Shown piece after piece: positions 21,797 through 31,536 of a stretch of DNA of 34,269 nucleotides (the stretch's first letter is position 1; each line of letters opens with the position of its first letter). A program made the translations under genes and the position numbers. The notes under the pieces were generated by a model that was not told the DNA's origin, searched no databases, and saw nothing but the letters and a program-made list of their open reading frames with translations. Origin of the DNA: Bacteroidales bacterium (GTDB lineage: Bacteria > Bacteroidota > Bacteroidia > Bacteroidales > UBA932); assembly GCA_017534745.1 (NCBI GenBank), contig JAFXVX010000011.1:1-34269 (forward strand), given 5' to 3'.

Positions 21797-21804
21797 TAGA
21801 TTTG
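21797..21804 (+). promoter_or_regulatory. -7 element of the sigma factor gene
   Basis: TAGATTTG at 21797-21804 lies six bases before ATG 21811, implying a leaderless transcript. No TTG sits at the best upstream spacing; a less perfect TTTCTTTG at 21784-21791 with TTG at 21760-21762 is an alternative. Confidence 0.45.
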
Positions 21805-21810
21805 CGCTGA

Positions 21811-22377
21811 ATGTCGGACATTGAATTCACCAGGGTTTACCTGGAGACATACAAGGATTTGTGCCTGCTGGCCCTGCGGTACGTCCACTCCGCGACTGTG
21901 GCCGAGGACATTGTGCAGGAGGCTTTCAGCAGGGTCCTTGTGCGCCGCCCGGAGATGTTCAGCATGGAAGACGGGTCCGGGATAAGGGCCTATATGTGGA
22001 AGACCGTCCGCAACAGATCCATCGACTGGTGCCGCAGGAATTCAGGAAGGTTCTCTTCCCTGGAGGAGCGGCTGGTCGAGTCCGAACTGTCCATGCTCGT
22101 GGACAAACTGATTGCGCCTGAAGGCCAGGACTCCTACGACTACGACCTTGCCGTCGCTACCATCGGAGACGCCGTGTCCGAAATGCCGCCCAGAGCGCGC
22201 GAAGTTTTCCTTCTGCGCCGTGAGGACGGCCTGTCCAACAAGGCCGTCGCCGAAAAACTCGGAGTCACCGTCAAAGCCGTGGAAAAGCAGATGACCATCT
22301 CCCTCAGGCGTATCAGGCAGGCATTCCGCTCGAAAGGCATTCCTTTTATATTATTATTGTTCCTTTTTCTCGGTTAG
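21811..22377 (+). CDS. ECF RNA polymerase sigma factor
   Basis: This 188-residue protein has the two-domain ECF sigma layout. Region 2 (about 10-80) includes YKDLCLLALRYVHSATVAEDIVQEAFSRV and, in the DNA-binding part, AYMWKTVRNRSIDWCRR. Region 4 (about 110-175) ends with the helix-turn-helix GLSNKAVAEKLGVTVKAVEKQMTISLRRIR. A hydrophobic C-terminal tail (FILLLFLFLG) is odd for a soluble factor but common in Bacteroidetes members of this group. It is followed 38 nt later by a FecR-type anti-sigma factor and then a SusC with an STN domain, the classic trans-envelope signalling set. It is expected to direct transcription of the locus downstream. Confidence 0.92.
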   Translation: MSDIEFTRVYLETYKDLCLLALRYVHSATVAEDIVQEAFSRVLVRRPEMFSMEDGSGIRAYMWKTVRNRSIDWCRRNSGRFSSLEERLVESELSMLVDKLIAPEGQDSYDYDLAVATIGDAVSEMPPRAREVFLLRREDGLSNKAVAEKLGVTVKAVEKQMTISLRRIRQAFRSKGIPFILLLFLFLG

Positions 22378-22415
22378 CGGGGTAGGGTAGTTCCGGATTT
22401 GTTCGTGGTTTAAGT

Positions 22416-23537
22416 ATGAACCACGAATTTTTGTTTCTGAACTATTTGGACGGCAAGGCCGGTCTGGATGAAAAGCGGCAGCTGCTCTCGCTCCTGAAAA
22501 GCGATGAGAGCGCCCGGGAAGAATTTCAAATGACATACAAGCGCTGGGCGGAGCAGCGGGGTGGGTCCTTTGATCCCCGTCCTTCGCTGTATCTGGTGCT
22601 CAATAAGGTCGGCATGCGCAGGCGCCCATGGGTAAGGCCTGTGCTCGCCGCAGTCGCTGCGGCAGCGGCGATAGCGGCCATCCTGATTCTGACGCCGCTG
22701 CGCAGGCGCCAGGCTCCGGAGGTCCCGGTCTCGAAGGCCGAGCTCTACACCTATCCGGAGTCCGAGACCCCCCTCGCGCTGCTTTCGGACGGGCAGATTC
22801 TGCATTCTGACGCTGTCGAGATGCAGGTGTCCTGCACGAGCAGCGGCCTCATGATCGACGGCCACGACTACCCGGCGGCCGTCTCTCCCCAGACTTCCTG
22901 TATGCTGGACGTGCCCTACGGCCACCGCGCCAGGGTGCAGTTCGCCGATGGGTCCGTGGTTCGTCTCAATTCCCACTCAAGGATGGTCTTCCCGCTTGGC
23001 TTCGGCAAGGAGCGCGGCGTCCAGGTGACGGGAGAAGCCCTGTTCGACGTCAGCCGTGACGAAGGCCGCCCCTTCGTCGTCGAACTTGACGATGTCCGGG
23101 TCCAGGTACTCGGCACCCGTTTCCTCGTGTCCGGCTACGACAACGATCCACATCGCGTCGCCCTTGTTTCGGGTTCGGTCAATGTCTCCCTCGGCGAGTC
23201 CCAGCAGTCGGTCACCCTTGCCCCCAACCAGATGTACACCCTTGACGACAACGGCAAGATCAACGTCGAGGACGTCACCGACTGGCGCGGTCTTCTCGAC
23301 TGGGCCGACGGCGTTTACCGGGCCGACGGCACCTCCATGAAGGAAATCCTTTCCTACCTCGGCCGTTATTACGGCGAGAGCGTGGAATGTGATGCGCCTG
23401 TCGCGGACATCGCTTGTACCGGTACGCTGTACCTGAGGCCGACTCTCTCGGATATGCTGTCCGAACTGTCCAGAATATTCCCTATCAAGAGCCGGAAGCA
23501 GGAAAATGTTTGGCTCGTGTCACGGTCAAGTAATTAG
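22416..23537 (+). CDS. FecR-family anti-sigma factor
   Basis: The 373-residue protein has a cytoplasmic N-terminal part (about 1-70, binding the sigma factor), one transmembrane helix (about 76-94), and a periplasmic FecR domain (about 150-250; YGHRARVQFADGSVVRLNSHSRMVFP and GEALFDVSRDEGRPFVVE). The C-terminal domain (about 300-370; GTSMKEILSYLGRYYGESVE) is of the kind that contacts the STN domain of the TonB-dependent receptor. It sits 12 nt before the SusC gene. By family knowledge it holds the sigma factor inactive until the loaded receptor signals through the periplasmic domain. Confidence 0.92.
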   Translation: MNHEFLFLNYLDGKAGLDEKRQLLSLLKSDESAREEFQMTYKRWAEQRGGSFDPRPSLYLVLNKVGMRRRPWVRPVLAAVAAAAAIAAILILTPLRRRQAPEVPVSKAELYTYPESETPLALLSDGQILHSDAVEMQVSCTSSGLMIDGHDYPAAVSPQTSCMLDVPYGHRARVQFADGSVVRLNSHSRMVFPLGFGKERGVQVTGEALFDVSRDEGRPFVVELDDVRVQVLGTRFLVSGYDNDPHRVALVSGSVNVSLGESQQSVTLAPNQMYTLDDNGKINVEDVTDWRGLLDWADGVYRADGTSMKEILSYLGRYYGESVECDAPVADIACTGTLYLRPTLSDMLSELSRIFPIKSRKQENVWLVSRSSN

Positions 23538-23549
23538 TCGAACATCCCG

Positions 23550-26500
23550 ATGAACAGAATTATCAGTATTTTATGTTCTCTTCTCTTCCTGTGGTGCGGG
23601 ACATCGCTTGCGCAGGAAAGCGCCAGGTTCAGCTTTCCGCAGAAGTCCCGTACGGTAGGTGAGACGATAAAACTTATAGAGAAGCAGAGCGATTATTCTT
23701 TCTTCTACCAGACAGGAACGATCGATCTCTCGAGAAAAGTCACCATCGGCGCCGACGGAGACTCCATCGGGCAGGTGCTCGACAAACTTTTTGCCGGCTC
23801 CGCCGAGGTGTGGTCCATATCCGGCAAGCAGATTTATCTGAAACATAACGATCAGGCCGAAGTTGCATCGGCGCAGGAAAGCAAGGCCGTCCACAAGAGG
23901 ACGATTACCGGTACCATCCTGGATGCCGTCGACGGCCAGCCGATTATCGGCGCCGGAGTCCTGATAAAAGGCACCCAGACAGGAGCGGTTACCGATCCGG
24001 ACGGCAATTTCTCCCTTGAAGTTACAGGTAAAAAGATAGAACTGGTCGTAAGTTCTCTCGGCTACAAGGATCACGAAGTCTATGTGACCGACCAGAGTTT
24101 CATCGAAGTCAGGCTTGAGCCCAGCGACGAAGTTCTGAGCGAGGTTGTGGTCGTCGGTGCCGGTACGCAGCGAAGGGTGTCGGTCACCGGCGCTATTGCC
24201 GCCGTCGAGGGCAACGTGCTGAGCGCGCCTACTTCCTCCCTGACCAACACCCTCGCCGGTAAGCTGGCCGGCGTCATATCCGTGACCTCCAGCGGTCAGC
24301 CGGGAAGCACATCCGAGTTCTACATCCGAGGCATTTCGACCTTCGGCGGCCGTACGGCCCCGCTCATCCTGCTCGACGGCGTGGAGATCACCGCCTCCGA
24401 CCTCAATAACATCCCGGCCGAGTCGATCGAGTCCTTCTCCATCCTCAAGGATGCGTCGGCGACAGCAATCTACGGTGCGCGCGGCGCCAACGGCGTGATG
24501 ATAGTCACGACCAAGACCGGTTCCGAGAACACCAAGGCCAGGGTCAACGTGACCGTAGAGGCCTCCGTCCTCCAGCCTGTCAACGTAGTGGAATATGCCG
24601 ACGGCGCGACTTTCATGGAGGCCTACAACAATGCCCAGCTTGCCCGCAATCCTTCGGCCGAGGCGCGCTACAGCCAGAAAAGTATAGAGAATACCCGTAA
24701 TAAGGTCAACCCCTACATCTGGCCCGATGTGGACTGGTACGACCTTATGTTCCGCGATGTTTCCTGGAGCCAGAGGGCCAACGTCAATATCTCCGGCGGC
24801 GGTTCGCGCGTTACTTATTATATGAGTATGCAGATGAACCACGACGGCGGTATCCTCGACGTCCCCAAGAACTACTCGTTCAACAACAACTACAACCGCT
24901 GGCTCTACACCTTCCAGAACAACATCGGCTACCAGATCACCCCTTCGACCAAGATGACCCTGAAGATGAACGCCCAGATCATCCATCAGAAGAGCCCTTC
25001 GGCATCTGCGAGCTCCATCTTCCAGGCAATCTACAACAACACTCCGGTCTCCTTCCCGGCCCTGTTCCCCGAGCAGGAGGGCTATAACCACCTGCTCTTC
25101 GGTTCCCAGACGATGAGCGCCGGCCGGTTCTACACGAACCCCTACGCCAATATGCTCAACACCTTCCAGGAGACCAACACCAACAAGCTCAATATCTCCC
25201 TAACCCTCAACCAGAAGCTGGACTTCATCACCGAGGGCCTGTCGGTCAATGCTCTGGTCAACTTCAACAACTACTCCTCCACCTGGTACACCCGTTCGCT
25301 GGCGCCGTTCCTCTACAACGTGCTCCCCGGCAGCTACGACCTTGAGAACCCGGTCGAGTACCGCCTCAACGAGCTGCAGGTCGGAGCCGAATACGTGAGC
25401 CAGTCGGGCAAATCCACCGACAGTAACAACACCTTCTATTTCGACGCCCGCATCAACTACGACCGCTCCTTCGGCCATCACAATGTCACAGCAATGGTGA
25501 TGTACATGATGCGTCAGTACCGCAGCAGCGTGCTGCCCAACCGCAACATGGGCTTCTCCGGCCGAATCACTTATGATTGGCACAACCGTTATCTGGTTGA
25601 GATGAACTTCGGCTGCAACGGTACCGAGAGACTCGCCAAGGGAGAGCGCTTCGAGTTCTTCCCGGCCGTTTCCCTCGGCTGGGTCCCTTCCAGCGAGAAT
25701 TTCTGGAAGCCTATCAGACCGGTCATCGATTACTTCAAAATCCGCGGTTCCTACGGACTTGTGGGAAGCGACGAGACCGGCACGTCCGCCGGCGCCGCCC
25801 ACTTCCTCTATCAGAACTCCGTCAGCATGAGCGGCGGCGAGACCTTCCGCACAGGTTACACAGGCAACACGGCCCGCACCGGCCCTGCCGTGACATCCTA
25901 CGCAGTGCAGGATGCCCACTGGGAGAGGGCGAGGGAGCTTGACCTCGGTCTCGACATGGAGCTTTTCGAGCAGCTCATCATAGGGTTCGACTGGTACTAC
26001 AACAAGCGCGAGCGCATCCTCATGAAGCGCTCCTCCTTCCCCAAGAGCCTCGGCTACGGCTCCTCCGTGCCGTGGAGCAACATCGGCAAGGTCGATAACA
26101 CCGGTGTCGAGCTCAGCGTCAAATGGAAAAAGCAGTTCGGCAAGGACTGGCTGGTCGATCTTCGATTCAACCTGACTTACGCCAAGAACAGGTATGTCTA
26201 TGTCGATGAACCTGATTATCCTTACGTCTGGCAGACCGAGACCGGCAAGCCGCTCAGCCGTATGACCGGCTACATCGCCGAGGGCCTCTTCCAGAGCGAG
26301 GAGGACATCGCCAACAGCGCCGACCAGTCCGCCTTCGGCTCGACCGTGATGGTCGGTGACATCAAATACCGCGACATCAACGGCGACGGCAAGATCACTA
26401 CTGTGGACCAGGTCATGCTCTCCCCGTACGGGACAATGCCGCGCCTGCAGTACGGCTTCGGCCTCAGCCTCAATTGGAAGAAGTTCGATTTCAGCGTCTA

Positions 26501-26891
26501 TTTCTGCGGTTCCGCGATGCGCAACATAATGCTTTCCGGCTTCGAACCCTTCCTCGCCGACGACTCCAACGACCACAACCTGATGCAGTGGATCGCCGAC
26601 GGCTACTGGCGCGAGGGCGCTGATAACTCAAACGCTACATATCCGCGCCTGGGCCTTCTCAAGAGTGAAGTTTACAACAACCGCCAGCCATCCAGTTTCT
26701 GGATGCGCAAGGCTGACTTCCTCAGGTTCAAGACCCTTGAGTTCGGCTGGTCCTTCAAATTCGGCCGCGTGTACTTCAGCGGTGACAACATCGCCGTGTG
26801 GTCGCCTTTCAAATACTGGGATCCGGAGTTGCAGTACTACTCCTATCCGCTTTCCAGGACGTTCAACCTCGGTGTCCAGTTTAAATTCTAG
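23550..26891 (+). CDS. susC: SusC/RagA TonB-dependent receptor with STN domain
   Basis: The 1113-residue protein imports oligosaccharides or other large ligands across the outer membrane using TonB energy. It has a signal peptide (about 1-21), an STN signalling domain (about 30-98; TVGETIKLIEKQSDYSFFY, IGQVLDKLF), a carboxypeptidase-regulatory-like domain (about 117-196; ITGTILDAVDGQPIIGAGV), a TonB-box-like LSEVVVVG, a plug (about 205-332, with SILKDASATAIYGARGANGV), and the 22-strand barrel to a C-terminal Phe. The STN domain fits with the adjacent sigma/FecR pair. It is followed 6 nt later by SusD. The substrate cannot be read from the sequence. Confidence 0.95.
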   Translation: MNRIISILCSLLFLWCGTSLAQESARFSFPQKSRTVGETIKLIEKQSDYSFFYQTGTIDLSRKVTIGADGDSIGQVLDKLFAGSAEVWSISGKQIYLKHNDQAEVASAQESKAVHKRTITGTILDAVDGQPIIGAGVLIKGTQTGAVTDPDGNFSLEVTGKKIELVVSSLGYKDHEVYVTDQSFIEVRLEPSDEVLSEVVVVGAGTQRRVSVTGAIAAVEGNVLSAPTSSLTNTLAGKLAGVISVTSSGQPGSTSEFYIRGISTFGGRTAPLILLDGVEITASDLNNIPAESIESFSILKDASATAIYGARGANGVMIVTTKTGSENTKARVNVTVEASVLQPVNVVEYADGATFMEAYNNAQLARNPSAEARYSQKSIENTRNKVNPYIWPDVDWYDLMFRDVSWSQRANVNISGGGSRVTYYMSMQMNHDGGILDVPKNYSFNNNYNRWLYTFQNNIGYQITPSTKMTLKMNAQIIHQKSPSASASSIFQAIYNNTPVSFPALFPEQEGYNHLLFGSQTMSAGRFYTNPYANMLNTFQETNTNKLNISLTLNQKLDFITEGLSVNALVNFNNYSSTWYTRSLAPFLYNVLPGSYDLENPVEYRLNELQVGAEYVSQSGKSTDSNNTFYFDARINYDRSFGHHNVTAMVMYMMRQYRSSVLPNRNMGFSGRITYDWHNRYLVEMNFGCNGTERLAKGERFEFFPAVSLGWVPSSENFWKPIRPVIDYFKIRGSYGLVGSDETGTSAGAAHFLYQNSVSMSGGETFRTGYTGNTARTGPAVTSYAVQDAHWERARELDLGLDMELFEQLIIGFDWYYNKRERILMKRSSFPKSLGYGSSVPWSNIGKVDNTGVELSVKWKKQFGKDWLVDLRFNLTYAKNRYVYVDEPDYPYVWQTETGKPLSRMTGYIAEGLFQSEEDIANSADQSAFGSTVMVGDIKYRDINGDGKITTVDQVMLSPYGTMPRLQYGFGLSLNWKKFDFSVYFCGSAMRNIMLSGFEPFLADDSNDHNLMQWIADGYWREGADNSNATYPRLGLLKSEVYNNRQPSSFWMRKADFLRFKTLEFGWSFKFGRVYFSGDNIAVWSPFKYWDPELQYYSYPLSRTFNLGVQFKF

Positions 26892-26897
26892 GAAGAA

Positions 26898-28850
26898 ATG
26901 AAGAAGATTATTATAGCATCAGCACTCGTTTTCACGGTCCTTTCCTGTAACTATCTGTCCGTGGTCCCGCCCGAGCAGGCGGACCTCGACGACATGATAA
27001 CCGACAACGCCACGGCGCTCAACCATCTCTATGGCTGCTATGGTTACCTGCAGGAGGAAATCCGCATTTTCCCGGATTTTACCTCGATCGACGGCGGCGG
27101 CACGGATGAAAGCGTTTCTCCCCAGGAGTGGGGACACCTCGGCTCCCTGGTCAAGTATAACATGCTGACTCCGGAGTACATCACTGCGACCGGCCTTGCA
27201 ACCAACCGCTACCCCTGGACCAACTGCTTCAATGCCATCGGCTACTGCAATCTCTTCCTCAAGAACATGGAGGAGACCAGCGCCTACATCGACCCGGAGC
27301 TCCGGGCGCAGTACATCGCCGAGGCGCAGTTCCTCAAGGCCTACTACCATTACAAAGTGCTGGCCATGTTCGGTCCCTGCCCCATTGCTGACAGGCTCCT
27401 TTCCCAGAACATCGCCAAAAAGGACATCCCTGGTCGTTATCATTTTGACTACTGCGTCGATTACATCGTGAACACGCTCGATGAAGCGGCCTCCTCACTT
27501 CCTTCCATCGACCCCGGTCCGGATTATTGCGGACGTGCCACGGCCGTCGCCTGCAAGGCGCTCAAGGCCAGGGTGCTGCTTCTCGCTGCATCCCCCATGT
27601 GGAACGGCAGTTTCCCGGACAAGTCCTGGAGGAACACCCATTTCGAGACTCCCGGATACGGCACCGAGCTCGTGAGCCCCAACTTCTCGCAGGAGAAATG
27701 GGACAGGGCCCGCACGGCTGCCCAGGAGGCCCTGCAGGCCGCCATCGATGCCGGTTTTACCCTCTTTGATTCCGATGTGTCTGAAATACTCCGCAACAAC
27801 CAGAGTGTCCCTCTTCCGCAGATTCCCGGCAAGGGAGAGAGCGAGGAGGACATTGCCTTCCGCACCAGGGTCATGATGCTTCGCTACATGATGACGACAA
27901 ACCCCGGCGAGGGCAATAAGGAGACCATCTGGGGTATCCCCCGCATGGAGGGCCAGTATCGTATGGCATCCATGCCACATTACATCCTCAACACTGATGT
28001 CCAGCCCAACGGCTACGGCGCCTGGGGCGGTCTTTCCCCGACGCTTTACACAGTCCAGCACTTCTTCACCGAAAACGGTCTCATCCCTTCCGAGGATCCC
28101 GAGTTTACTCCGGAAGAGGAATGGTACACTTCCGCCGGTATGCCGGAGCCCGACATCATCAAACTCAACGTCGGCCGCGAGCCGCGCTTCTATGCCTGGG
28201 TTGCCTTCGACGGCTGTGAGTATTCCCCCGTCATTGCCAACCGCAAGCCCCTTATCTGCCACATGAGGGATCCCCAGCAGGGCGGATACAACAGCGAGAA
28301 GTGGGGGACCAGAAACTACTGTGTCACCGGCTTCCTGAACATCAAATGGGTTCACCCCAACATCTACTACACCGGCGTGTCCAATAAAAACAACGCCGGC
28401 GACCTCTACTATCCCAACGCCCTCCTGCGTCTGTCGGAGCTTTATCTGATCCTCGCCGAGTGCGACGCGTGGACAGGCCACCAGGTCGAAGGCCTGCAGG
28501 CCCTCAACGAGATCCGCCGCCGCGCCGGAGTGCCGGAATGGACGGAGACTAGTCTCGCGGAGGCCGGCAAGACCCTTCTCGACGCTGTGCTTGACGAGCG
28601 CTTCGTGGAGCTCTACATGGAAGGCCACCGCTACTACGACATCCGCCGTTATCTTAACGGCAAGAAATATATGGACAGGTCGAATTTCATGGGACTTGAC
28701 GCAGTGAGGACAGGCCCCACTTTCGAGGAGTTCAACACCCCTGTTCCTATCCCGCAGCCCGTCCAGTGGAACGAAAGGATGTACCTCATGCCCGTCCCCA
28801 ACGACGAGATTTATTCCAACCCCCAGATGGTCCAGGCCCCGATTTATTGA
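26898..28850 (+). CDS. susD: SusD/RagB surface glycan-binding lipoprotein
   Basis: This 650-residue lipoprotein (lipobox VLSC, Cys17) is the lid of the SusCD complex and captures ligand for the barrel. The mature N terminus (LSVVPPEQADLDDMITDNATALNHLYGCYGYL) is typical of the family, as are the TPR-like helices with AEAQFLKAYYHYKVLAMFGPCPI and the C-terminal ALLRLSELYLILAECDAWTG ... ALNEIRRRAGVPEW ... LLDAVLDERFVELYMEGHRYYDIRRY. Length is at the upper end for the family. It follows SusC by 6 nt and precedes the next gene by 2 nt. Confidence 0.95.
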   Translation: MKKIIIASALVFTVLSCNYLSVVPPEQADLDDMITDNATALNHLYGCYGYLQEEIRIFPDFTSIDGGGTDESVSPQEWGHLGSLVKYNMLTPEYITATGLATNRYPWTNCFNAIGYCNLFLKNMEETSAYIDPELRAQYIAEAQFLKAYYHYKVLAMFGPCPIADRLLSQNIAKKDIPGRYHFDYCVDYIVNTLDEAASSLPSIDPGPDYCGRATAVACKALKARVLLLAASPMWNGSFPDKSWRNTHFETPGYGTELVSPNFSQEKWDRARTAAQEALQAAIDAGFTLFDSDVSEILRNNQSVPLPQIPGKGESEEDIAFRTRVMMLRYMMTTNPGEGNKETIWGIPRMEGQYRMASMPHYILNTDVQPNGYGAWGGLSPTLYTVQHFFTENGLIPSEDPEFTPEEEWYTSAGMPEPDIIKLNVGREPRFYAWVAFDGCEYSPVIANRKPLICHMRDPQQGGYNSEKWGTRNYCVTGFLNIKWVHPNIYYTGVSNKNNAGDLYYPNALLRLSELYLILAECDAWTGHQVEGLQALNEIRRRAGVPEWTETSLAEAGKTLLDAVLDERFVELYMEGHRYYDIRRYLNGKKYMDRSNFMGLDAVRTGPTFEEFNTPVPIPQPVQWNERMYLMPVPNDEIYSNPQMVQAPIY

Positions 28851-28852
28851 TT

Positions 28853-30478
28853 ATGAAAAAGTACCTGTACATATTGGCGCTGCTTCCGCTGCTTGCCGTC
28901 TCCTGCAAGTGGGACGACCCGGACAAGCTTTTCCCGGAAGAGTATTATAAAGTATTCTACATCAAGGACTCCGGCGCCAGGGAAGTCGCGATGAACACTG
29001 CCCAGGAGACCGTTGTCCAGAGTATGCTCGTGGTAAAGGCCGGCGCGCGTCCGGAAATGTCCGCGGAGTGCAGGCTTGAAGTAATGTCCATAGAAGACGC
29101 CGCCAGACAGTGGGGCTTTTCGGAGGATGAGATCGGCATTATCCCTGAGGCGTCTTACAAGATTCCTGAGTCTGTACTCCTCACGGAAGATTCACCTAAC
29201 GTGAATTTCGAGGTGGAACTGTATCCCAACAAGATGGCTGCGATACTGAGGTTGAATCCGGATAAGACCTGGATACTCCCGCTGAAACTCGTCAGTGATT
29301 CCGGCTCCATCAACAAGGATAACTGTTGTGTCCTTCTCAATTGTTCCGTGGTGTCTCCGCTCGTCGGATGGAAGGATGACAAGACGCAGCCGGTGACTAT
29401 AGATTACAGGACCCTTGATTATCCCGTCGAGCTGGAAATAACAAGGACCGAAATCAACCGTTCCGACTTTACCGGGACCCTTGAGGCCCTCGGAGAGGAA
29501 GTCGTGGAGGAATACAACGCCTCCCACGGGACAACCTATCCTCTTCTCCCGAGTGAATCTTATTCGCTCGGCAATCTGTCCTTCTCCGCAGGTGAACTTA
29601 TCGGCAGCGTACAGTTGAATCTTTCAAGGACCGGCCTCACCAGTGATTTGGAATATCTTCTTCCGGTTCGCATCAAAACGGTTTCCGACGATTTGTTCGA
29701 ACTGTCAGACAAGGTAAAATATTTCATTATCAGCAATCCGAAATACGCTTATGCCGAGGTGGATCCGGCGTCATGGAAGATAGCTTTCAGCAATTCCGAG
29801 GACCGTGATTCGAGGTACTGGGCATGGAATATGTTCAACCGTAATCCGGATAGCAATTTCGCCTCGTACTGGAACGTTGCCTATCAGACCAGGATCGGTA
29901 CTGACGTGGATGATTTCCGCTATCCCGACGAAGGGACTTATCCCGGCCATTGCACCTACACTTCCGGCCGTCTGGCCAACACTGAAATAGAGGTTCCGTA
30001 TCCCTGCTGTGACGGTGTCCGCAAGTACGACAATGTCGTGGTCGTCATCGACTTTGGCGAGCCGGTCAGCATCCACTCGGTAGGTCTTTCCAAGATGGCT
30101 GGCAACCTCGGAAACCTCGACCTCAAGGGGGCGGAATTCTACACCGAGGATCAGTTCACACTCGAGACGGCCGCCCAGTACAAGGATGTCGATGTGACTG
30201 CCTACCGCGCCGCCATTGCCAATTACAGCACGGCCAATGCAGGCAACACCTGGCGTCTTTTCCTGGAGTGGAACGATATCCCGAAGGGGACCACAAGTGA
30301 AGGCCTCGCTACGGTCTGGAATACAACTCCTGATCAGTATATGAACACTGCTGCCGCCAAAGGCCGTTACCTGAAGATACATCCGACGGCTTCCTACAGG
30401 GCTGCCATCAACGGTATCGAGATATGTGACCTCTATATAAGGAAACTAATCACCATTGACGGAGAGCCGGTACAATGA
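28853..30478 (+). CDS. DUF1735-type surface lipoprotein with discoidin-like end
   Basis: ATG 28853 gives 541 residues; the longer open frame from 28766 lies within SusD. The signal peptide ends AVSC with Cys18. Two strand-rich repeats (about 35-165 and 180-300) look like DUF1735-type domains, each ending in a conserved-looking LPLKL or LPVRIKTVS strand. The second contains VVEEYNASHGTTYPLLPSESY, a phrase typical of that family. The C-terminal part (about 315-541) with YDNVVVVIDFGEPVSIHSVGLSKM and GRYLKIHPTASYRAAINGIEICDLYI fits a discoidin (F5/8 type C-like) carbohydrate-binding domain. In other SusCD loci such proteins bind glycans on the surface. It overlaps the next gene by 4 nt. Confidence 0.82.
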   Translation: MKKYLYILALLPLLAVSCKWDDPDKLFPEEYYKVFYIKDSGAREVAMNTAQETVVQSMLVVKAGARPEMSAECRLEVMSIEDAARQWGFSEDEIGIIPEASYKIPESVLLTEDSPNVNFEVELYPNKMAAILRLNPDKTWILPLKLVSDSGSINKDNCCVLLNCSVVSPLVGWKDDKTQPVTIDYRTLDYPVELEITRTEINRSDFTGTLEALGEEVVEEYNASHGTTYPLLPSESYSLGNLSFSAGELIGSVQLNLSRTGLTSDLEYLLPVRIKTVSDDLFELSDKVKYFIISNPKYAYAEVDPASWKIAFSNSEDRDSRYWAWNMFNRNPDSNFASYWNVAYQTRIGTDVDDFRYPDEGTYPGHCTYTSGRLANTEIEVPYPCCDGVRKYDNVVVVIDFGEPVSIHSVGLSKMAGNLGNLDLKGAEFYTEDQFTLETAAQYKDVDVTAYRAAIANYSTANAGNTWRLFLEWNDIPKGTTSEGLATVWNTTPDQYMNTAAAKGRYLKIHPTASYRAAINGIEICDLYIRKLITIDGEPVQ

Positions 30479-31518
30479 CAAGAATACACCGAATACTAAT
30501 CGTCCTGACCCTGCTGCCGTTGTTATGCCTTGGCTTTTCCGCCTGCGGCAAGAATGAGCAGAAGGGCGGCGGCTCTTCCGGCGGCGGAGGGAAAGTCGAT
30601 CCCTACGAAGGGCAGGGAGGATACCTCTTTGCCCACACGGGGACCGGGGGCAATTACTACAAGCTTTTTTATGCGCTGTCGCGTGACGGTATAACGTGGA
30701 CGGCCCTCAAAAGAGGGGAGTCCCCGATGACAACCTATCGCGGTTTCCCCTACATAACGAGGGATGACAACGGTACCTATTGGCTTATAGGCACATCAAG
30801 CGGATCTACGCCGCATTTCCCCATAGTCTGGTGGTCGGATGACCTTATTACCTGGAGGCACAAGGACCTCCCCGCATCCATTATGGCCCTGCCGGAGGGG
30901 TATGAGAACGACACCAACTCCTACGGCGCGATGAAGATTTTCTACGATTCCCCCTCGGAGCAGTTTATTATAACCTGGCACGCGGGAGAGTCCGAACTTT
31001 CCGGTAATTCCTGGTGGGAGTCGATGCGCACGTTCTATATCCTGACAAAGGATTTCTCGACCTTCACTTCCGCCGCCAGGTTGTTTAATTTCACTGGCAC
31101 GGATGCTTCGATGGCCCAGATTGATGCATCGATCCATTACAGCGACGGAAAATACTACGCTGTAATCAAGGATGAACGCTGGCCTGCCAGCGCTCCCGCA
31201 ACCGGCAAGACAGTCCGGATAGCACAGTCTGAGTCGCTCACCGGCCCCTGGACTAACCCCGGCGGAAGCGTAACGCCTTCATGGCGTGAAGCGCCGACTC
31301 TGGTCCAGTCTCCGGACGGAGCGTATTGGTACTTGTACGTGGAAGACTACACGGTCCACCGTTACGAACTGTACCGTTCAACTTCTATTACCAAAGGTTC
31401 GGTCTGGGAGAAGGTCGATGCAATGACCCCTCCGCCCGGCGACAACTGCCGCCACGGCTGCGTCATCCGCGTGGATGATGCCACCTACTGCAAACTGAGA
31501 GATACTTATGACAAATAA
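30475..31518 (+). CDS. GH43-like five-bladed propeller lipoprotein
   Basis: The 347-residue protein has a lipoprotein signal (FSAC, Cys24), a Gly/Ser linker (about 30-40), and a beta-propeller resembling glycoside hydrolase family 43 and related fructosidase-like folds. Blades are recognisable by FYALSRDGITWTAL, VVWWSDDLITWRHKDLP, FYILTKDFSTFTSAARLF, GKTVRIAQSESLTGPWTNPGG and ELYRSTSITKGSVWEKV. Candidate acidic catalytic residues occur (for example DASIHYSDGKYYAVIKDE and REAPTLVQSPDGAYWYLY), but which serve as base and acid is unclear, and the usual first-blade Asp is not obvious. It overlaps the previous stop in ATGA (30475-30478). It is the only likely enzyme of the locus in the window. Confidence 0.75.
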   Translation: MTRIHRILIVLTLLPLLCLGFSACGKNEQKGGGSSGGGGKVDPYEGQGGYLFAHTGTGGNYYKLFYALSRDGITWTALKRGESPMTTYRGFPYITRDDNGTYWLIGTSSGSTPHFPIVWWSDDLITWRHKDLPASIMALPEGYENDTNSYGAMKIFYDSPSEQFIITWHAGESELSGNSWWESMRTFYILTKDFSTFTSAARLFNFTGTDASMAQIDASIHYSDGKYYAVIKDERWPASAPATGKTVRIAQSESLTGPWTNPGGSVTPSWREAPTLVQSPDGAYWYLYVEDYTVHRYELYRSTSITKGSVWEKVDAMTPPPGDNCRHGCVIRVDDATYCKLRDTYDK

Positions 31519-31536
31519 CCAATAAATATTTATAAG

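Noticed and set aside
23571..25091. Long antisense frame opposite the SusC gene (also 25200-26576 and 27495-28628)
   Set aside because: Shadows of GC-rich coding sequence with Val/Gly/Asp-rich translations; the sense strand encodes well-recognised SusC and SusD.
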